Source of the DNA: Erwinia sp. E602
GTDB lineage: Bacteria > Pseudomonadota > Gammaproteobacteria > Enterobacterales > Enterobacteriaceae
Direction: 5' to 3'
DNA length: 64,000 nucleotides
Assembly (NCBI RefSeq): GCF_018141005.1
Contig: NZ_CP046582.1
Location: forward strand, 2,914,001 to 2,978,000
Part shown: in pieces, positions 26,723-34,903 of the stretch
How the letters are laid out: each line of letters opens with the position of its first letter
How positions within the stretch are numbered: the stretch's first letter is position 1
Notes under the pieces: model-generated
The model's input: the letters and a program-made list of their open reading frames with translations, nothing else
Database searches by the model: none
What the model was told of the DNA's origin: nothing
Program-made: the position numbers and the translations under genes

Positions 26723-27495
26723 CCGGCGTCCCGGCCGGCGTGGTGCGGCCTGACGGCATCCGCATTGATAACCTGATGGTCACCTACCGCAACGGCCACA
26801 CCGCGCTGCGCGACACCTCGCTGACCCTGCCGACCGGCAGCATTAGCGCACTGGTCGGGATTAACGGCTCCGGTAAATCGACGCTGTTCAAGGCGATTAT
26901 GGGTTTTGTGCCGCTGGCCAGCGGCAGCATCACCCTGCTCGACCGGCCGGGCAGCCAGGCGCTGAAGCAGAACCTGGTCTCCTACGTGCCGCAGGCGGAG
27001 GACGTTGACTGGTCGTTCCCGGTGCTGGTGGAGGACGTGGTAATGATGGGCCGCTACGGCCATATGAACTGGCTGCGCATCGCCCGCCGCGAGGATCACC
27101 GGCTGGTGGAGGAGGCGCTGGCGCGGGTCAATATGCTGGAGTTCCGCAAGCGGCAGATTGGCGAGCTCTCCGGCGGGCAGAAAAAACGCGTCTTTCTCGC
27201 GCGTGCCATCGCCCAGCGCGGTGAGGTGATCCTGCTCGACGAACCCTTTACCGGCGTTGACGTCAATACCGAACGGCAGATAATCAGCCTGCTGCGTGAA
27301 CTGCGCGACGAGGGCCGTACGCTGCTGGTCTCCACCCATAATCTGGCTTCGGTTACCGACTACTGCGATCGCACGGTGATCGTTAAGGGCACGGTGCTGG
27401 CCAGCGGCGAGACGCGCACCACCTTTACCCGCGAAAACCTTGAGGCCGCCTTCAGCGGCGCGCTGCGCGAGATCAACTGGGAGAACCTGAAGTGA
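26719..27495 (+). CDS. sitB: Manganese/iron ABC transporter ATPase
   Basis: ATP-hydrolysing subunit, 258 residues. Walker A is GINGSGKST (47-55), the signature is ELSGGQKKR, and Walker B is [13 protein letters not shown]. The [15 protein letters not shown] segment after the Q-loop is typical of metal-type ABC ATPases. Its ATG overlaps the sitA stop by 4 nt, and its stop overlaps the GTG of sitC, so translation is coupled. Confidence 0.92.
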   Translation: MTGVPAGVVRPDGIRIDNLMVTYRNGHTALRDTSLTLPTGSISALVGINGSGKSTLFKAIMGFVPLASGSITLLDRPGSQALKQNLVSYVPQAEDVDWSFPVLVEDVVMMGRYGHMNWLRIARREDHRLVEEALARVNMLEFRKRQIGELSGGQKKRVFLARAIAQRGEVILLDEPFTGVDVNTERQIISLLRELRDEGRTLLVSTHNLASVTDYCDRTVIVKGTVLASGETRTTFTRENLEAAFSGALREINWENLK

Positions 27496-28391
27496 GCTGG
27501 CTCATTGAACCCTTCACCTACCAGTACATGCTCAACGCCATGTGGGTGTCGGCGCTGGTGGGCGGCGTCTGCGCGTTTCTCTCCTGCTACCTGATGTTAA
27601 AGGGCTGGTCGCTGATCGGTGACGCCCTCTCCCACTCGATCGTGCCCGGCGTGGCCGGTGCTTATATGCTCGGCCTGCCGTTTGCCCTCGGCGCGTTTCT
27701 CTCCGGCGGGCTGGCGGCGGGCAGCATGCTGTTCCTCAACCAGCGCTCCCGGCTGAAGGAGGACGCGATTATCGGCCTGATTTTCTCCTCTTTCTTCGGG
27801 CTGGGGCTGTTTATGGTGTCGCTGAACCCGACGTCGGTAAATATTCAGACCATCATTATGGGGAATATTCTGGCCATCGCCCCGGAGGATATTGTGCAGC
27901 TGGCGGTGATTGGCTTTGTCTCACTGCTGATCCTGCTGCTGAAGTGGAAAGACCTGATGGTGGCCTTTTTTGACGAGAGCCACGCGCGCTCGATTGGCCT
28001 GAGCCCGCCACGGCTCAAGCTGCTGTTTTTTACCCTGCTGGCCGCCTGTACGGTCGCCGCGCTGCAGACCGTCGGCGCGTTTCTGGTGATCTGCCTGGTG
28101 GTCACGCCGGGCGCCACCGCCTACCTGCTGACCGACCGCTTTGAACGTCTGCTGCTGATTGCGGTACTGATCGGCAGCCTGACCAGCTTCTTCGGCGCCT
28201 GGCTGAGTTACTGGCTGAACGGCGCGACCGGCGGCATTATCGTGCTGGCCCAGACGCTGGTGTTCCTGGCGGCGTTTATCTTTGCGCCGAAGCACGGCTG
28301 GCTGGCGCGCAGGCAGCGTGGCCTCCAGGCGCGCAGGCAGCGTGGCCTCCAGGCGCGGCGCAACCCTGGCTCATCTCAGGAGCGGCTCTGA
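27492..28391 (+). CDS. sitC: Manganese/iron ABC transporter permease
   Basis: Integral membrane permease of the ABC-3 family, 299 residues, with about eight hydrophobic segments and the motifs [20 protein letters not shown] and [20 protein letters not shown]. It starts with GTG 27492, overlapping sitB. The C-terminal tail after KHGWLA is unusual: residues about 271-289 are basic repeats of RRQRGLQA encoded by a 24-bp direct repeat. The tail is not part of the membrane core and its length may vary between strains. Confidence 0.9.
   Translation: MSWLIEPFTYQYMLNAMWVSALVGGVCAFLSCYLMLKGWSLIGDALSHSIVPGVAGAYMLGLPFALGAFLSGGLAAGSMLFLNQRSRLKEDAIIGLIFSSFFGLGLFMVSLNPTSVNIQTIIMGNILAIAPEDIVQLAVIGFVSLLILLLKWKDLMVAFFDESHARSIGLSPPRLKLLFFTLLAACTVAALQTVGAFLVICLVVTPGATAYLLTDRFERLLLIAVLIGSLTSFFGAWLSYWLNGATGGIIVLAQTLVFLAAFIFAPKHGWLARRQRGLQARRQRGLQARRNPGSSQERL
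28303..28358. repeat. 24-bp direct repeats at the 3' end of sitC
   Basis: Two full copies and a partial third of a 24-bp unit beginning GCGCGCAGGCAGCGTGGCCT encode the repeated ARRQRGLQ tail of SitC. The unit length preserves the reading frame. Confidence 0.85.
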
Positions 28392-29221
28392 TGCTTAACG
28401 TTTTGCTGCAACCCTTTGAGTTCGACTTTATGGTCAACGCGCTGACCATCTCGCTGGTGGTCGCCATCCCCTGCGCGCTGCTGTCATGCTTTATGGTGCT
28501 CAAAGGCTGGTCGCTGATGGGTGATGCCATGAGCCACGCGGTGTTTCCCGGCGTGGTGGTGGCCTGGATTATCGGTATTCCGGTGGCGATCGGTGCCTTT
28601 GTCGCCGGGCTGTTCTGCGCGCTGGCCAGCGGCTGGCTGTCGGACAACAGCCGCATCAAGCGCGACACGGTGATGGGCATCGTCTTCTCCGGCATGTTTG
28701 CGCTCGGGCTGGTGCTTTACGTGTCGATTCAGTCGGAGGTGCATCTCGACCATATTCTGTTTGGCGATATGCTCGGGGTATCTGTCGCGGATATCGTGCA
28801 GACCACCACCATTGCGGCCGTGGTGCTGCTGGTGGTCGTGGTGAAATGGCGCGATCTGCTGCTGCACGCCTTCGACCCAAGCCAGGCGAAGGCCAGCGGC
28901 CTGAACACCGGACTGCTGCACTACGGCCTGCTGTGTCTGATTGCCATGACCATCGTAGCCACGCTGTCGTCGGTGGGGATTATTCTGTCGATTGCGCTGC
29001 TGATCGCGCCGGGGGCCATCGCCCTGCTGCTGATGCGCCGCTTTGCCACGGTAATGATCTGCGCGGTGCTGCTGTCGGTCGCGGTCTGTTTTAGCGGCAC
29101 ATATCTGGCATTTTTCCTCGACAGCGCCCCGGCACCGACCATTGTGGTGCTGTTCAGCCTGCTGTTTATCCTCGCCTTCAGCTATGCCCGGCTGCGGGAC
29201 AGCCGCACGGTCAGCGCCTGA
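28391..29221 (+). CDS. sitD: Manganese/iron ABC transporter permease
   Basis: Second ABC-3 permease, 276 residues, homologous to SitC (shared FMVLKGWSLMGDAMSHAVFPG and IILSIALLIAPGAIALLL). SitC and SitD pair to form the channel. Its start codon overlaps the sitC stop by one base (TGATG). A GC-rich hairpin (CCCCCGG/CCGGGGG at 29232-29252) follows the stop but lacks a T-run, so the terminator call is weak. Confidence 0.92.
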   Translation: MLNVLLQPFEFDFMVNALTISLVVAIPCALLSCFMVLKGWSLMGDAMSHAVFPGVVVAWIIGIPVAIGAFVAGLFCALASGWLSDNSRIKRDTVMGIVFSGMFALGLVLYVSIQSEVHLDHILFGDMLGVSVADIVQTTTIAAVVLLVVVVKWRDLLLHAFDPSQAKASGLNTGLLHYGLLCLIAMTIVATLSSVGIILSIALLIAPGAIALLLMRRFATVMICAVLLSVAVCFSGTYLAFFLDSAPAPTIVVLFSLLFILAFSYARLRDSRTVSA

Positions 29222-29329
29222 TCCTCGTCTTCCCCCGGCTTTTCACCGGGGGATTAGACGGTAAATGCACGACAAATCATCAGCTTGTTGAAAACATCGG
29301 CACTCAGTCACTTTTATGACGTTTACGCG

Positions 29330-29358
29330 TTGACACCCCGACCCGCGATGATTAATAT
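29330..29358 (+). promoter_or_regulatory. Sigma-70 promoter of tRNA-Asn
   Basis: Consensus -35 TTGACA (29330-29335), 17-bp spacer, and -10 TAATAT (29353-29358), followed by a GC-rich discriminator (GCGCCTCG) as is usual for stable-RNA genes under stringent control. Confidence 0.8.
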
Positions 29359-29376
29359 GCGCCTCGTTCACACGAT

Positions 29377-29452
29377 TCCTCTGTAGTTCAGTCGGTAGAA
29401 CGGCGGACTGTTAATCCGTATGTCACTGGTTCGAGTCCAGTCAGAGGAGCCA
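29377..29452 (+). tRNA. asnT-like: tRNA-Asn (GTT)
   Basis: A 76-nt cloverleaf: acceptor stem TCCTCTG/CAGAGGA, D-arm AGTTCAGTCGGTAGAACG, anticodon loop CTGTTAA with anticodon GTT at 29410-29412, T-arm CTGGTTCGAGTCCAG, and an encoded CCA end. tRNA-Asn genes are frequent integration sites for islands in Enterobacterales. Several Asn tRNA copies usually exist, so the exact locus name is not known. Confidence 0.97.
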
Positions 29453-29460
29453 AATTTGAA

Positions 29461-29493
29461 AACCCCGCTCAGGGAAACCTGAGCGGGGTTTTT
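29461..29493 (+). terminator. Terminator after tRNA-Asn
   Basis: A 12-bp perfect stem (AACCCCGCTCAG / CTGAGCGGGGTT), a 6-nt loop, then TTT. It starts 9 bp after the tRNA end. Confidence 0.9.
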
Positions 29494-29495
29494 GC

Positions 29496-29661
29496 TTTCT
29501 GGCGATCCCGAGCCGCCAGAGGAAGAGAACGCCCGGCTCAGGGAGAAGCTTGCGCAAGCCATACGGGATAAGAAGTGCTTCAGTCGGGCCTGGGCCGAAA
29601 GGACTGCCGACAGTCCAGAGGCGGAATTCATGCTGTTAATGTTCAGGTTGTTGTGCCTGTA
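29496..29661 (+). pseudogene. Possible coding remnant beside tRNA-Asn
   Basis: A frame without start or ribosome-binding site reads GDPEPPEEENARLREKLAQA and ends with FMLLMFRLLCL and a stop at 29659-29661. The heptad-like charged stretch looks protein-coding, but I recognise no family. Its place just after a tRNA gene suggests a leftover from a past integration event. This is low-confidence inference. Confidence 0.3.
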
Positions 29662-29779
29662 ACTCAAAGTGGCTCAGGCCGTTTTCCCTCCCCCCTCTCC
29701 CTCCTTTGGATAAAATGCTATTAATTAGATCAAACCGCTATTACTCTTTTACTTAAGTTTATCTTATAGTCTCTTAAGA

Positions 29780-29796
29780 TTGTCGACAGTCGACAA
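29780..29796. promoter_or_regulatory. Perfect palindrome, probable GntR operator
   Basis: TTGTCGACAGTCGACAA is a perfect 17-bp palindrome 13 bp upstream of the GntR gene and just after a TATAGT -10-like element (29765-29770). The TTGT...ACAA ends are typical for FadR/VanR-subfamily operators, so it probably mediates autoregulation and control of the downstream operon. Confidence 0.65.
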
Positions 29797-29809
29797 AAAA
29801 GGATGCCCG

Positions 29810-30502
29810 ATGGATATCAACCCTGTGACTCCCCGCGTAACGCTGCGTACTGAAGTGGGTGAACGGCTGCGTCAGGCGATCATAGAACGTCAACTGGCGC
29901 CGGGCAGTAAGCTGACCGAGTCACGGCTGGCCCAGGAGTTTGGCGTCAGCCGCGCGCCGATGCGCGAGGCCATTTCGGCGCTGGTCGAAGAAGGGCTGCT
30001 GGTGGCTAAACCCTATGCGGGCTACTACGTGCAGTCGCTGAATGAGCAGAGCCTGCGCGATCTGTACGATATGCGTCGGGTGCTGGAAACCTTCGCCTTT
30101 GAGCTGGTGTGGCCGAAGCGGGATGAGGCGTTTCGTGCCGCGCTGCATCAGCGTCATGAAGCGCTGCTGCAGATCCTGCTACAGGATGACAAATTCGCGG
30201 CGATTAAGGCCGAGTTGCACCTGCACGGCACCGCCTTTGACTTTTGTGGCAACGAGTTGTTAGTCAGTACCTGGCGCAGCTTATCCGGCCGGCTGCAACT
30301 TTACTGGTCGCTGCACCAGGATATTCATGGCCGTAAAGGCGCCCGTCTGGACGCCCATGAAAGCTATGTCGCACTGGCCTGTGGCGATGACTGGCAGGCG
30401 ATGCGGGAAGATATCGCTGAGCACGTGTACCGCGGGGTGGAAAAAGTGGTGGAGTCAGTGAAAATCCACCAGGGGCTTATCGCTCCCGCCAAAAGAACCT
30501 GA
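29810..30502 (+). CDS. GntR-family regulator, FadR/VanR subfamily (FCD domain)
   Basis: 230-residue regulator. The winged helix (about 10-75) has APGSKLTESRLAQEFGVSRAPMREAI, and an all-helical FCD effector domain (about 85-220) follows, starting DLYDMRRVLETFAFE. Metal- or ligand-binding residues of FCD are not all clear (LHLHGTAFDFCGN). The start is ATG 29810 with AAGGA upstream; the longer frame from 29780 would overlap the operator. It is the first gene before an amino-acid importer on the same strand, 14 nt upstream of the ATPase gene, so it probably controls that operon. Confidence 0.85.
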   Translation: MDINPVTPRVTLRTEVGERLRQAIIERQLAPGSKLTESRLAQEFGVSRAPMREAISALVEEGLLVAKPYAGYYVQSLNEQSLRDLYDMRRVLETFAFELVWPKRDEAFRAALHQRHEALLQILLQDDKFAAIKAELHLHGTAFDFCGNELLVSTWRSLSGRLQLYWSLHQDIHGRKGARLDAHESYVALACGDDWQAMREDIAEHVYRGVEKVVESVKIHQGLIAPAKRT

Positions 30503-30516
30503 TAAGAGAACCGCTT

Positions 30517-31305
30517 ATGTCACACCCTTTGCTGACCATCAGCCAGCTGCACAAGCGTTTTGGTGACCACCACGTGCTGAAAGGCGTCGATCTGACGGTA
30601 AATGCCGGCGATCGCATCGCGATTATCGGTGGCAGTGGTTCAGGTAAAAGCACCCTGCTGCGCTGCCTGAATTTTATGGAACTGCCCAGCGCCGGAGAGA
30701 TTACCCTCGACGGCCGGCTGATTGGCAAGGCGCTGCCGCCGGCCGGTAACGGTGAAAAACGCGTACAGTACAGCGAGGCTGAACTCTGTGAGGTGCGCAA
30801 AAAAATTGGCATGGTGTTTCAGCAGTTCAACCTCTTCCCACAGATGACCGTCCTGCAGAACGTGATGGAGGGGCTGGTACAGGTGAAGCGCCTTAAAAAA
30901 GCCCGGGCGCAGGAGATTGCCTTAGCCGAGCTGAATAAGGTCGGGCTGGGCGATAAGGCGCAGGCTTACCCTGGCCGCCTTTCCGGCGGGCAGCAGCAGC
31001 GGGTGGCGATCGCCCGCGCGCTGGCGATGCAGCCGGAAATTATGCTGTTTGATGAACCGACCTCGTCGCTGGATCCGGAACTGGTCGGTGAGGTACTGAC
31101 CAGCATCCGCAGCCTGGCTGACGAGGGCCGCACCCTGCTGCTGGTGACCCACGAGCTGGGTTTTGCTTACCACTTCGCCAGCCGGGTGATCTTCTTTGCC
31201 GACGGTGAATTTTACGAGAGCGGCACGCCGGACGAGGTGCTGAAGCACCCGCAGCGGCCGAAAACCCGGGCGTTTATCGACCGTTTTACCACCTTCAGCT
31301 TTTAG
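30517..31305 (+). CDS. Polar amino-acid ABC transporter ATPase
   Basis: 262-residue ATPase of the GlnQ/HisP family. Walker A GGSGSGKST (38-46), FQQFNLFPQMTVLQNV after the Q-loop, signature LSGGQQQR and Walker [16 protein letters not shown] are all intact. An insert after the A-loop region (IGKALPPAGNGEKRVQYSEAEL, about 69-92) is longer than in GlnQ and similar to HisP-like members. It belongs with the binding protein and two permeases 1-4 kb downstream; a class-IV aminotransferase gene interrupts the set. Substrate is probably an amino acid or derivative. Confidence 0.88.
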   Translation: MSHPLLTISQLHKRFGDHHVLKGVDLTVNAGDRIAIIGGSGSGKSTLLRCLNFMELPSAGEITLDGRLIGKALPPAGNGEKRVQYSEAELCEVRKKIGMVFQQFNLFPQMTVLQNVMEGLVQVKRLKKARAQEIALAELNKVGLGDKAQAYPGRLSGGQQQRVAIARALAMQPEIMLFDEPTSSLDPELVGEVLTSIRSLADEGRTLLLVTHELGFAYHFASRVIFFADGEFYESGTPDEVLKHPQRPKTRAFIDRFTTFSF

Positions 31306-31366
31306 CTGATTCCCGGCGCCTGCACCAGGGACGCTTCCACCAGGGCATTTTACGTAAGGAACCATC

Positions 31367-32287
31367 ATGAGCATTACGCCTTCCGGCACCAGCGCACAGG
31401 GCTATATCCCTGACGAGCGCAACGAGAACGTGATTGTTTACGTTAACGGCGAGTTTGTGCCGAAACATCAGGCCACGGTGTCGATTTTTGACAGCGGCTT
31501 TGTGCTGGGAGACGGCGTCTGGGAGGGGCTGCGGCTGGTTAACGGTAAGCTGCTGGCCATCGACCAGCACCTTACCCGACTGTTCGACGGGGCGAAGTCG
31601 ATTGAGCTGGATATCGGCGTCGATAAGGCCGGCATGCTGGCACTGATTGAAGAAACGTTGCGACGTAACCAGATGCACGACGGCGTGCATATCCGTCTGA
31701 TGGTCACCCGCGGTAAAAAACACACGCCAAACCAGGATCCGCGCTTTGCGCTGGGCCAGGCGACCATCGTGATCGTCGCCGAGTTTAAGGTGATTGATAA
31801 CGCGAAAAAAAGTCAGGGTCTGTCGCTGTTTACCTCCACCTACCGCTGCAGCGGCCCGGACGTGTTCGACCTGCGCCTCAACTCACACAGCCGCCTGAAC
31901 TTTATTCAGGCGCTGATCCAGGCAATCAACGCCGGTGCCGACGAAGCGCTGATGCTCGATCCGCACGGCTTTGTCGCCAGCTGTAACTCCACCAACTTCT
32001 TTATCGTGCGCGGGGATGAGCTCTGGACCTCCAGCGGGCGCTTCAACTTCAACGGCATCACCCATAAAACGGTGATGCGGCTGGCGCGTGAGGCGGGTAT
32101 TACCCTGGTGGTGGGTGATTACACCCTCGCCGAGGTCTACACCGCCGATGAAGCCTTTATTACCGGTACGCTGGGCGGCCTTACCCCAGTGGTGCGCGTG
32201 GATGGTAAGACCATCGGCAGCGGCCAGCCGGGGGCGCTGACCGCACGCCTGTCCGCCCTTTATGAACACTACACCCAGGCCGGCTAA
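31367..32287 (+). CDS. Class-IV aminotransferase homologue, catalytic lysine apparently absent
   Basis: 306-residue member of the fold-type IV PLP family (branched-chain/D-amino-acid aminotransferases, ADC lyase). The N-terminal domain has FDSGFVLGDGVWEGLR. The C-terminal domain has INAGADEALMLDPHGFVASCNSTNFFIV and GTLGGLTPVVRVDGKTIG. In Bacillus D-amino-acid aminotransferase the PLP lysine lies in the motif KSLNLLGNVMAKQEA; the ungapped counterpart here is NSHSRLNFIQALIQA, with Asn in place of Lys. Activity is therefore doubtful, or another residue serves. It is embedded in an amino-acid ABC importer operon and may process or sense the imported compound. Confidence 0.8.
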   Translation: MSITPSGTSAQGYIPDERNENVIVYVNGEFVPKHQATVSIFDSGFVLGDGVWEGLRLVNGKLLAIDQHLTRLFDGAKSIELDIGVDKAGMLALIEETLRRNQMHDGVHIRLMVTRGKKHTPNQDPRFALGQATIVIVAEFKVIDNAKKSQGLSLFTSTYRCSGPDVFDLRLNSHSRLNFIQALIQAINAGADEALMLDPHGFVASCNSTNFFIVRGDELWTSSGRFNFNGITHKTVMRLAREAGITLVVGDYTLAEVYTADEAFITGTLGGLTPVVRVDGKTIGSGQPGALTARLSALYEHYTQAG

Positions 32288-32330
32288 GGTGCGTTAAGCC
32301 ACCACAGCGGCCCATAACCCGAGGTAATTT

Positions 32331-33164
32331 ATGAACGTATGGCATCGTCCTTTGCGTCGGCTGTTTGCCGCCGCCCTGCTTGGCAGCACGCTGTTCTCAG
32401 CCGCGGCCAGCGCTGCTGACTCCACCTGGGATCAGATTCATGAGACTAAACAGCTGCGCCTTGGCGTGGCGCCTGGCGACCCGTGGTATTACAAAGATCC
32501 GATCAGCGGCAAGTGGACCGGCGTCGGTTACAAGCTGGGTGAGAAGATCGCCGCCGATCTCGGCGTGAAGCTGGTGCCGGTGGAGACCACCTACGGCAAC
32601 GTGGCGGCAGCTATTCAGGCCAATCAGATCGATCTGCTGCTGGTGCTGGACGCCACCGCCGAACGTAAAAAAGCGCTGGCCTTCCCGGAAGCGCCGCTGC
32701 TGTGGTACAAGCAGGGCGTGCTGGTGAAAGACGGCATCAAAGCCGACAGCTGGGACGACCTTAACCGCCCTGACGTGCGCATTGGCGTCACCCTCGGCAG
32801 CTCAACCGACCGCGATCTGACCCAGCGTCTGCCGAAAGCGCAGATCCAGCGCTTCGCCAACACCGATGAGACCGTCGCCGCCTTTATGTCGAAGCGCATC
32901 GACGGTTTTGCCTTCTACCATCCGGCGCTGGCCATCGCCCTGTCGCACATCCGTACCGGCAACCTGATCGTGCCGACCCCGGTGGTGCAGCTGTCCAGCA
33001 GCATCGGCCTGCGTAAAGAGAGCGACCCGCGCTTCCTGAACTACATCAACCAGGAAGTGATCAAGCTGAACGCCAGCGGCGAGGTGCAGAAAACCTTTAG
33101 CGAGTATATGACCTCTAAAGGGCTGGATGCCAAAACCATCCCAGGCGTGACGGCAGACCAGTAA
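32331..33164 (+). CDS. Amino-acid ABC transporter substrate-binding protein
   Basis: 277-residue periplasmic protein with a signal peptide ending AAASAA, of the SBP_bac_3 family. Typical features are LRLGVAPGDPWYYKDPISGKW, GVGYKLGEKIAADLGVKL, AAAIQANQIDLLL and VGVTLGSS-like IGVTLGSSTDRDL. GAGG before the ATG supports the start. It lies between the aminotransferase-like gene and the two permease genes of the same operon. The exact ligand cannot be read from sequence. Confidence 0.88.
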   Translation: MNVWHRPLRRLFAAALLGSTLFSAAASAADSTWDQIHETKQLRLGVAPGDPWYYKDPISGKWTGVGYKLGEKIAADLGVKLVPVETTYGNVAAAIQANQIDLLLVLDATAERKKALAFPEAPLLWYKQGVLVKDGIKADSWDDLNRPDVRIGVTLGSSTDRDLTQRLPKAQIQRFANTDETVAAFMSKRIDGFAFYHPALAIALSHIRTGNLIVPTPVVQLSSSIGLRKESDPRFLNYINQEVIKLNASGEVQKTFSEYMTSKGLDAKTIPGVTADQ

Positions 33165-33327
33165 CCGGCCTGCGTAATACAGCCGGCACCCAGGCGGTCG
33201 CCAGCAACAGGGTGACCCGCCGTGAACTGACCGGTGCAGCGTGCCAAATCGCCGTGCGCTGCCCGGCAACAGAATGTGCATCAGATAACCGGCGCATTGC
33301 GCTGTGGCAAGGGCAGCAGGAGAAGGT

Positions 33328-34005
33328 ATGCAGTATCAGTGGGATTTTAGCGGCGTCTGGCAGCAGCGGGCGCTGCTGCTGGAGGGGCTGCTCGGCACCG
33401 CGCAACTGGCGCTGGCGGCAATCCTGATCGGCATTGTGGTCGGCGCGCTGGTGGCGCTGATGATGATGTCACCTAAGCGCGCGCTGCGGCTGCCGGCGAA
33501 GGTGTTTATCGACTTTTTCCGCAATACGCCGCCGCTGGTGCACTTTTTCTGGTGCTTCTACGCCCTGCCGCTGGTCAGCGGCATTACGCTGTCGCCCTAC
33601 TGGGCGGCGGCCATCGCCCTCTCCACCCAGTCCGGTGCCTTCTACGCCGAGGTGTTTCGCGGCGGCATCCAGTCAGTGGAGCGCGGCCAGTGGGAAGGCG
33701 CAAAAGCGATCGGCATGAGCCACCGTCGCGCCCTGTGGCGGGTGATCCTGCCGCAGGCGCTGCGCCGGATGAGCGGGCCGTTTGTCGAACGCACCTTTGA
33801 ACTGATTAAAACCACCTCGCTGGCCTCCACCCTCGCCTACAGCGACGTGATCTATAAAGCAATGCAGGTCAACAGCATGCTGTTCCGCCCGCTGGAGATC
33901 TACACCGTGGTCGCCGGGCTGTTCTTTATTTCGCTACTGCTGCTCAGCCAGCTGGCGCGCATCGCCGAATACCGCCTCGCCCGCTACAGCCGGGCGCAGG
34001 ATTAA
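33328..34005 (+). CDS. Amino-acid ABC transporter permease
   Basis: 225-residue HisM/GlnP-type inner-membrane permease. The conserved FFRNTPPLVHFFW and the ATPase-contact loop EGAKAIGMSHRRALWRVILPQALRR are present, with about five hydrophobic segments. The start chosen is ATG 33328, preceded by AGGAGAAGGT; a longer frame from 33304 has no ribosome-binding site. A 160-bp gap precedes it, so the operon may have a weak internal break here. It pairs with the next permease. Confidence 0.9.
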   Translation: MQYQWDFSGVWQQRALLLEGLLGTAQLALAAILIGIVVGALVALMMMSPKRALRLPAKVFIDFFRNTPPLVHFFWCFYALPLVSGITLSPYWAAAIALSTQSGAFYAEVFRGGIQSVERGQWEGAKAIGMSHRRALWRVILPQALRRMSGPFVERTFELIKTTSLASTLAYSDVIYKAMQVNSMLFRPLEIYTVVAGLFFISLLLLSQLARIAEYRLARYSRAQD

Positions 34006-34024
34006 AATATGGGAGTAAACCGCC

Positions 34025-34690
34025 GTGGAATTTAGCTGGGACAGCGCCGTGGTATGGACCAGCCTGCCGGTGCTGGGGCGCGGCATTATACTGACCGTGG
34101 AGCTTTGGGCTGTCGCCTTTCCGCTGGGCATGCTGGCCGGCGCGCTGTTCAGCCTTGGCCGCACCTCGGGCAGCCGCCTGTTAAACGGCCTGAGCATCGC
34201 CTGGGTCGAAGTGTTCCGCAATACGCCGGTGCTAATCCAGCTGATCTGGTTCTACTACGCCCTGCCGGTGCTGACCGGCGTGCAGCTGTCGCCGCTGCAG
34301 GCCTCGCTGCTGGCGCTGGGCCTCAACACCTCCGCCTACTGCTGCGAGATTTTCCGCAGCGGTATTCAGTCGGTGGCACAGGGGCAGTGGGAAGGAGCAA
34401 AAGCGATCGGCATGCGTAAAGCGCAGATCCTGCGGCGCATTATCTTCCCGCAGGTGTTCAAACGCATGCTGCCCGCGCTGACCAACCGCGGCATCGAGAT
34501 GGCAAAAATGACCTCGCTCTGTTCGGTGCTGTCGGTGCAGGAGATTATGTATCAGGGGCGGCTGCTCAGCGCCGCGTACTACCGCCCGCTGGAGATCTTC
34601 ACCTGCGTGGCGCTGATCTACTTCCTGGTAATCTGGCCGTTAAGCCTGCTTTCCGGGCGGCTGGAAAAGAGATGGAGCCGGTCGGACTAA
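34025..34690 (+). CDS. Amino-acid ABC transporter permease
   Basis: Second permease, 221 residues, starting with GTG 34025 after GGGAG. FRNTPVLIQLIWFYYALP and EGAKAIGMRKAQILRRIIFPQVFKR define the family. It is the last gene of the operon 29810-34690. Two permeases, one ATPase and one binding protein make a complete polar amino-acid importer. Confidence 0.9.
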   Translation: MEFSWDSAVVWTSLPVLGRGIILTVELWAVAFPLGMLAGALFSLGRTSGSRLLNGLSIAWVEVFRNTPVLIQLIWFYYALPVLTGVQLSPLQASLLALGLNTSAYCCEIFRSGIQSVAQGQWEGAKAIGMRKAQILRRIIFPQVFKRMLPALTNRGIEMAKMTSLCSVLSVQEIMYQGRLLSAAYYRPLEIFTCVALIYFLVIWPLSLLSGRLEKRWSRSD

Positions 34691-34833
34691 GCCGGTGCGC
34701 TACGCCCTGGCTGACGCAGGGTGAAATGCGTGACTTACGTAGCCGATGATAAAACTTTTCGCGCCAGGTTCGGTCACCTTCATCAGGGTGTGGATCCGCG
34801 GAAGTAAAAACCCGGGCAACAATTTGACGGCAA

Positions 34834-34865
34834 TAAAAAGCCCCGAATGCAGCAGCATTCAGGGC
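34834..34865 (-). terminator. Terminator of the ribose-type operon
   Basis: On the minus strand, an 11-bp stem with one G-T mismatch (GCCCTGAATGC / GCATTCGGGGC) is followed by TTTTTATT. It lies 39 bp after the kinase stop. Confidence 0.85.
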
Positions 34866-34903
34866 CTTGAGACTGGAGAAACCGGCCGTCACGGCGGGCG
34901 GTG

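Noticed and set aside
29368..29667. 99-codon minus-strand frame across tRNA-Asn
   Set aside because: It translates the tRNA gene in reverse; a well-known false call.
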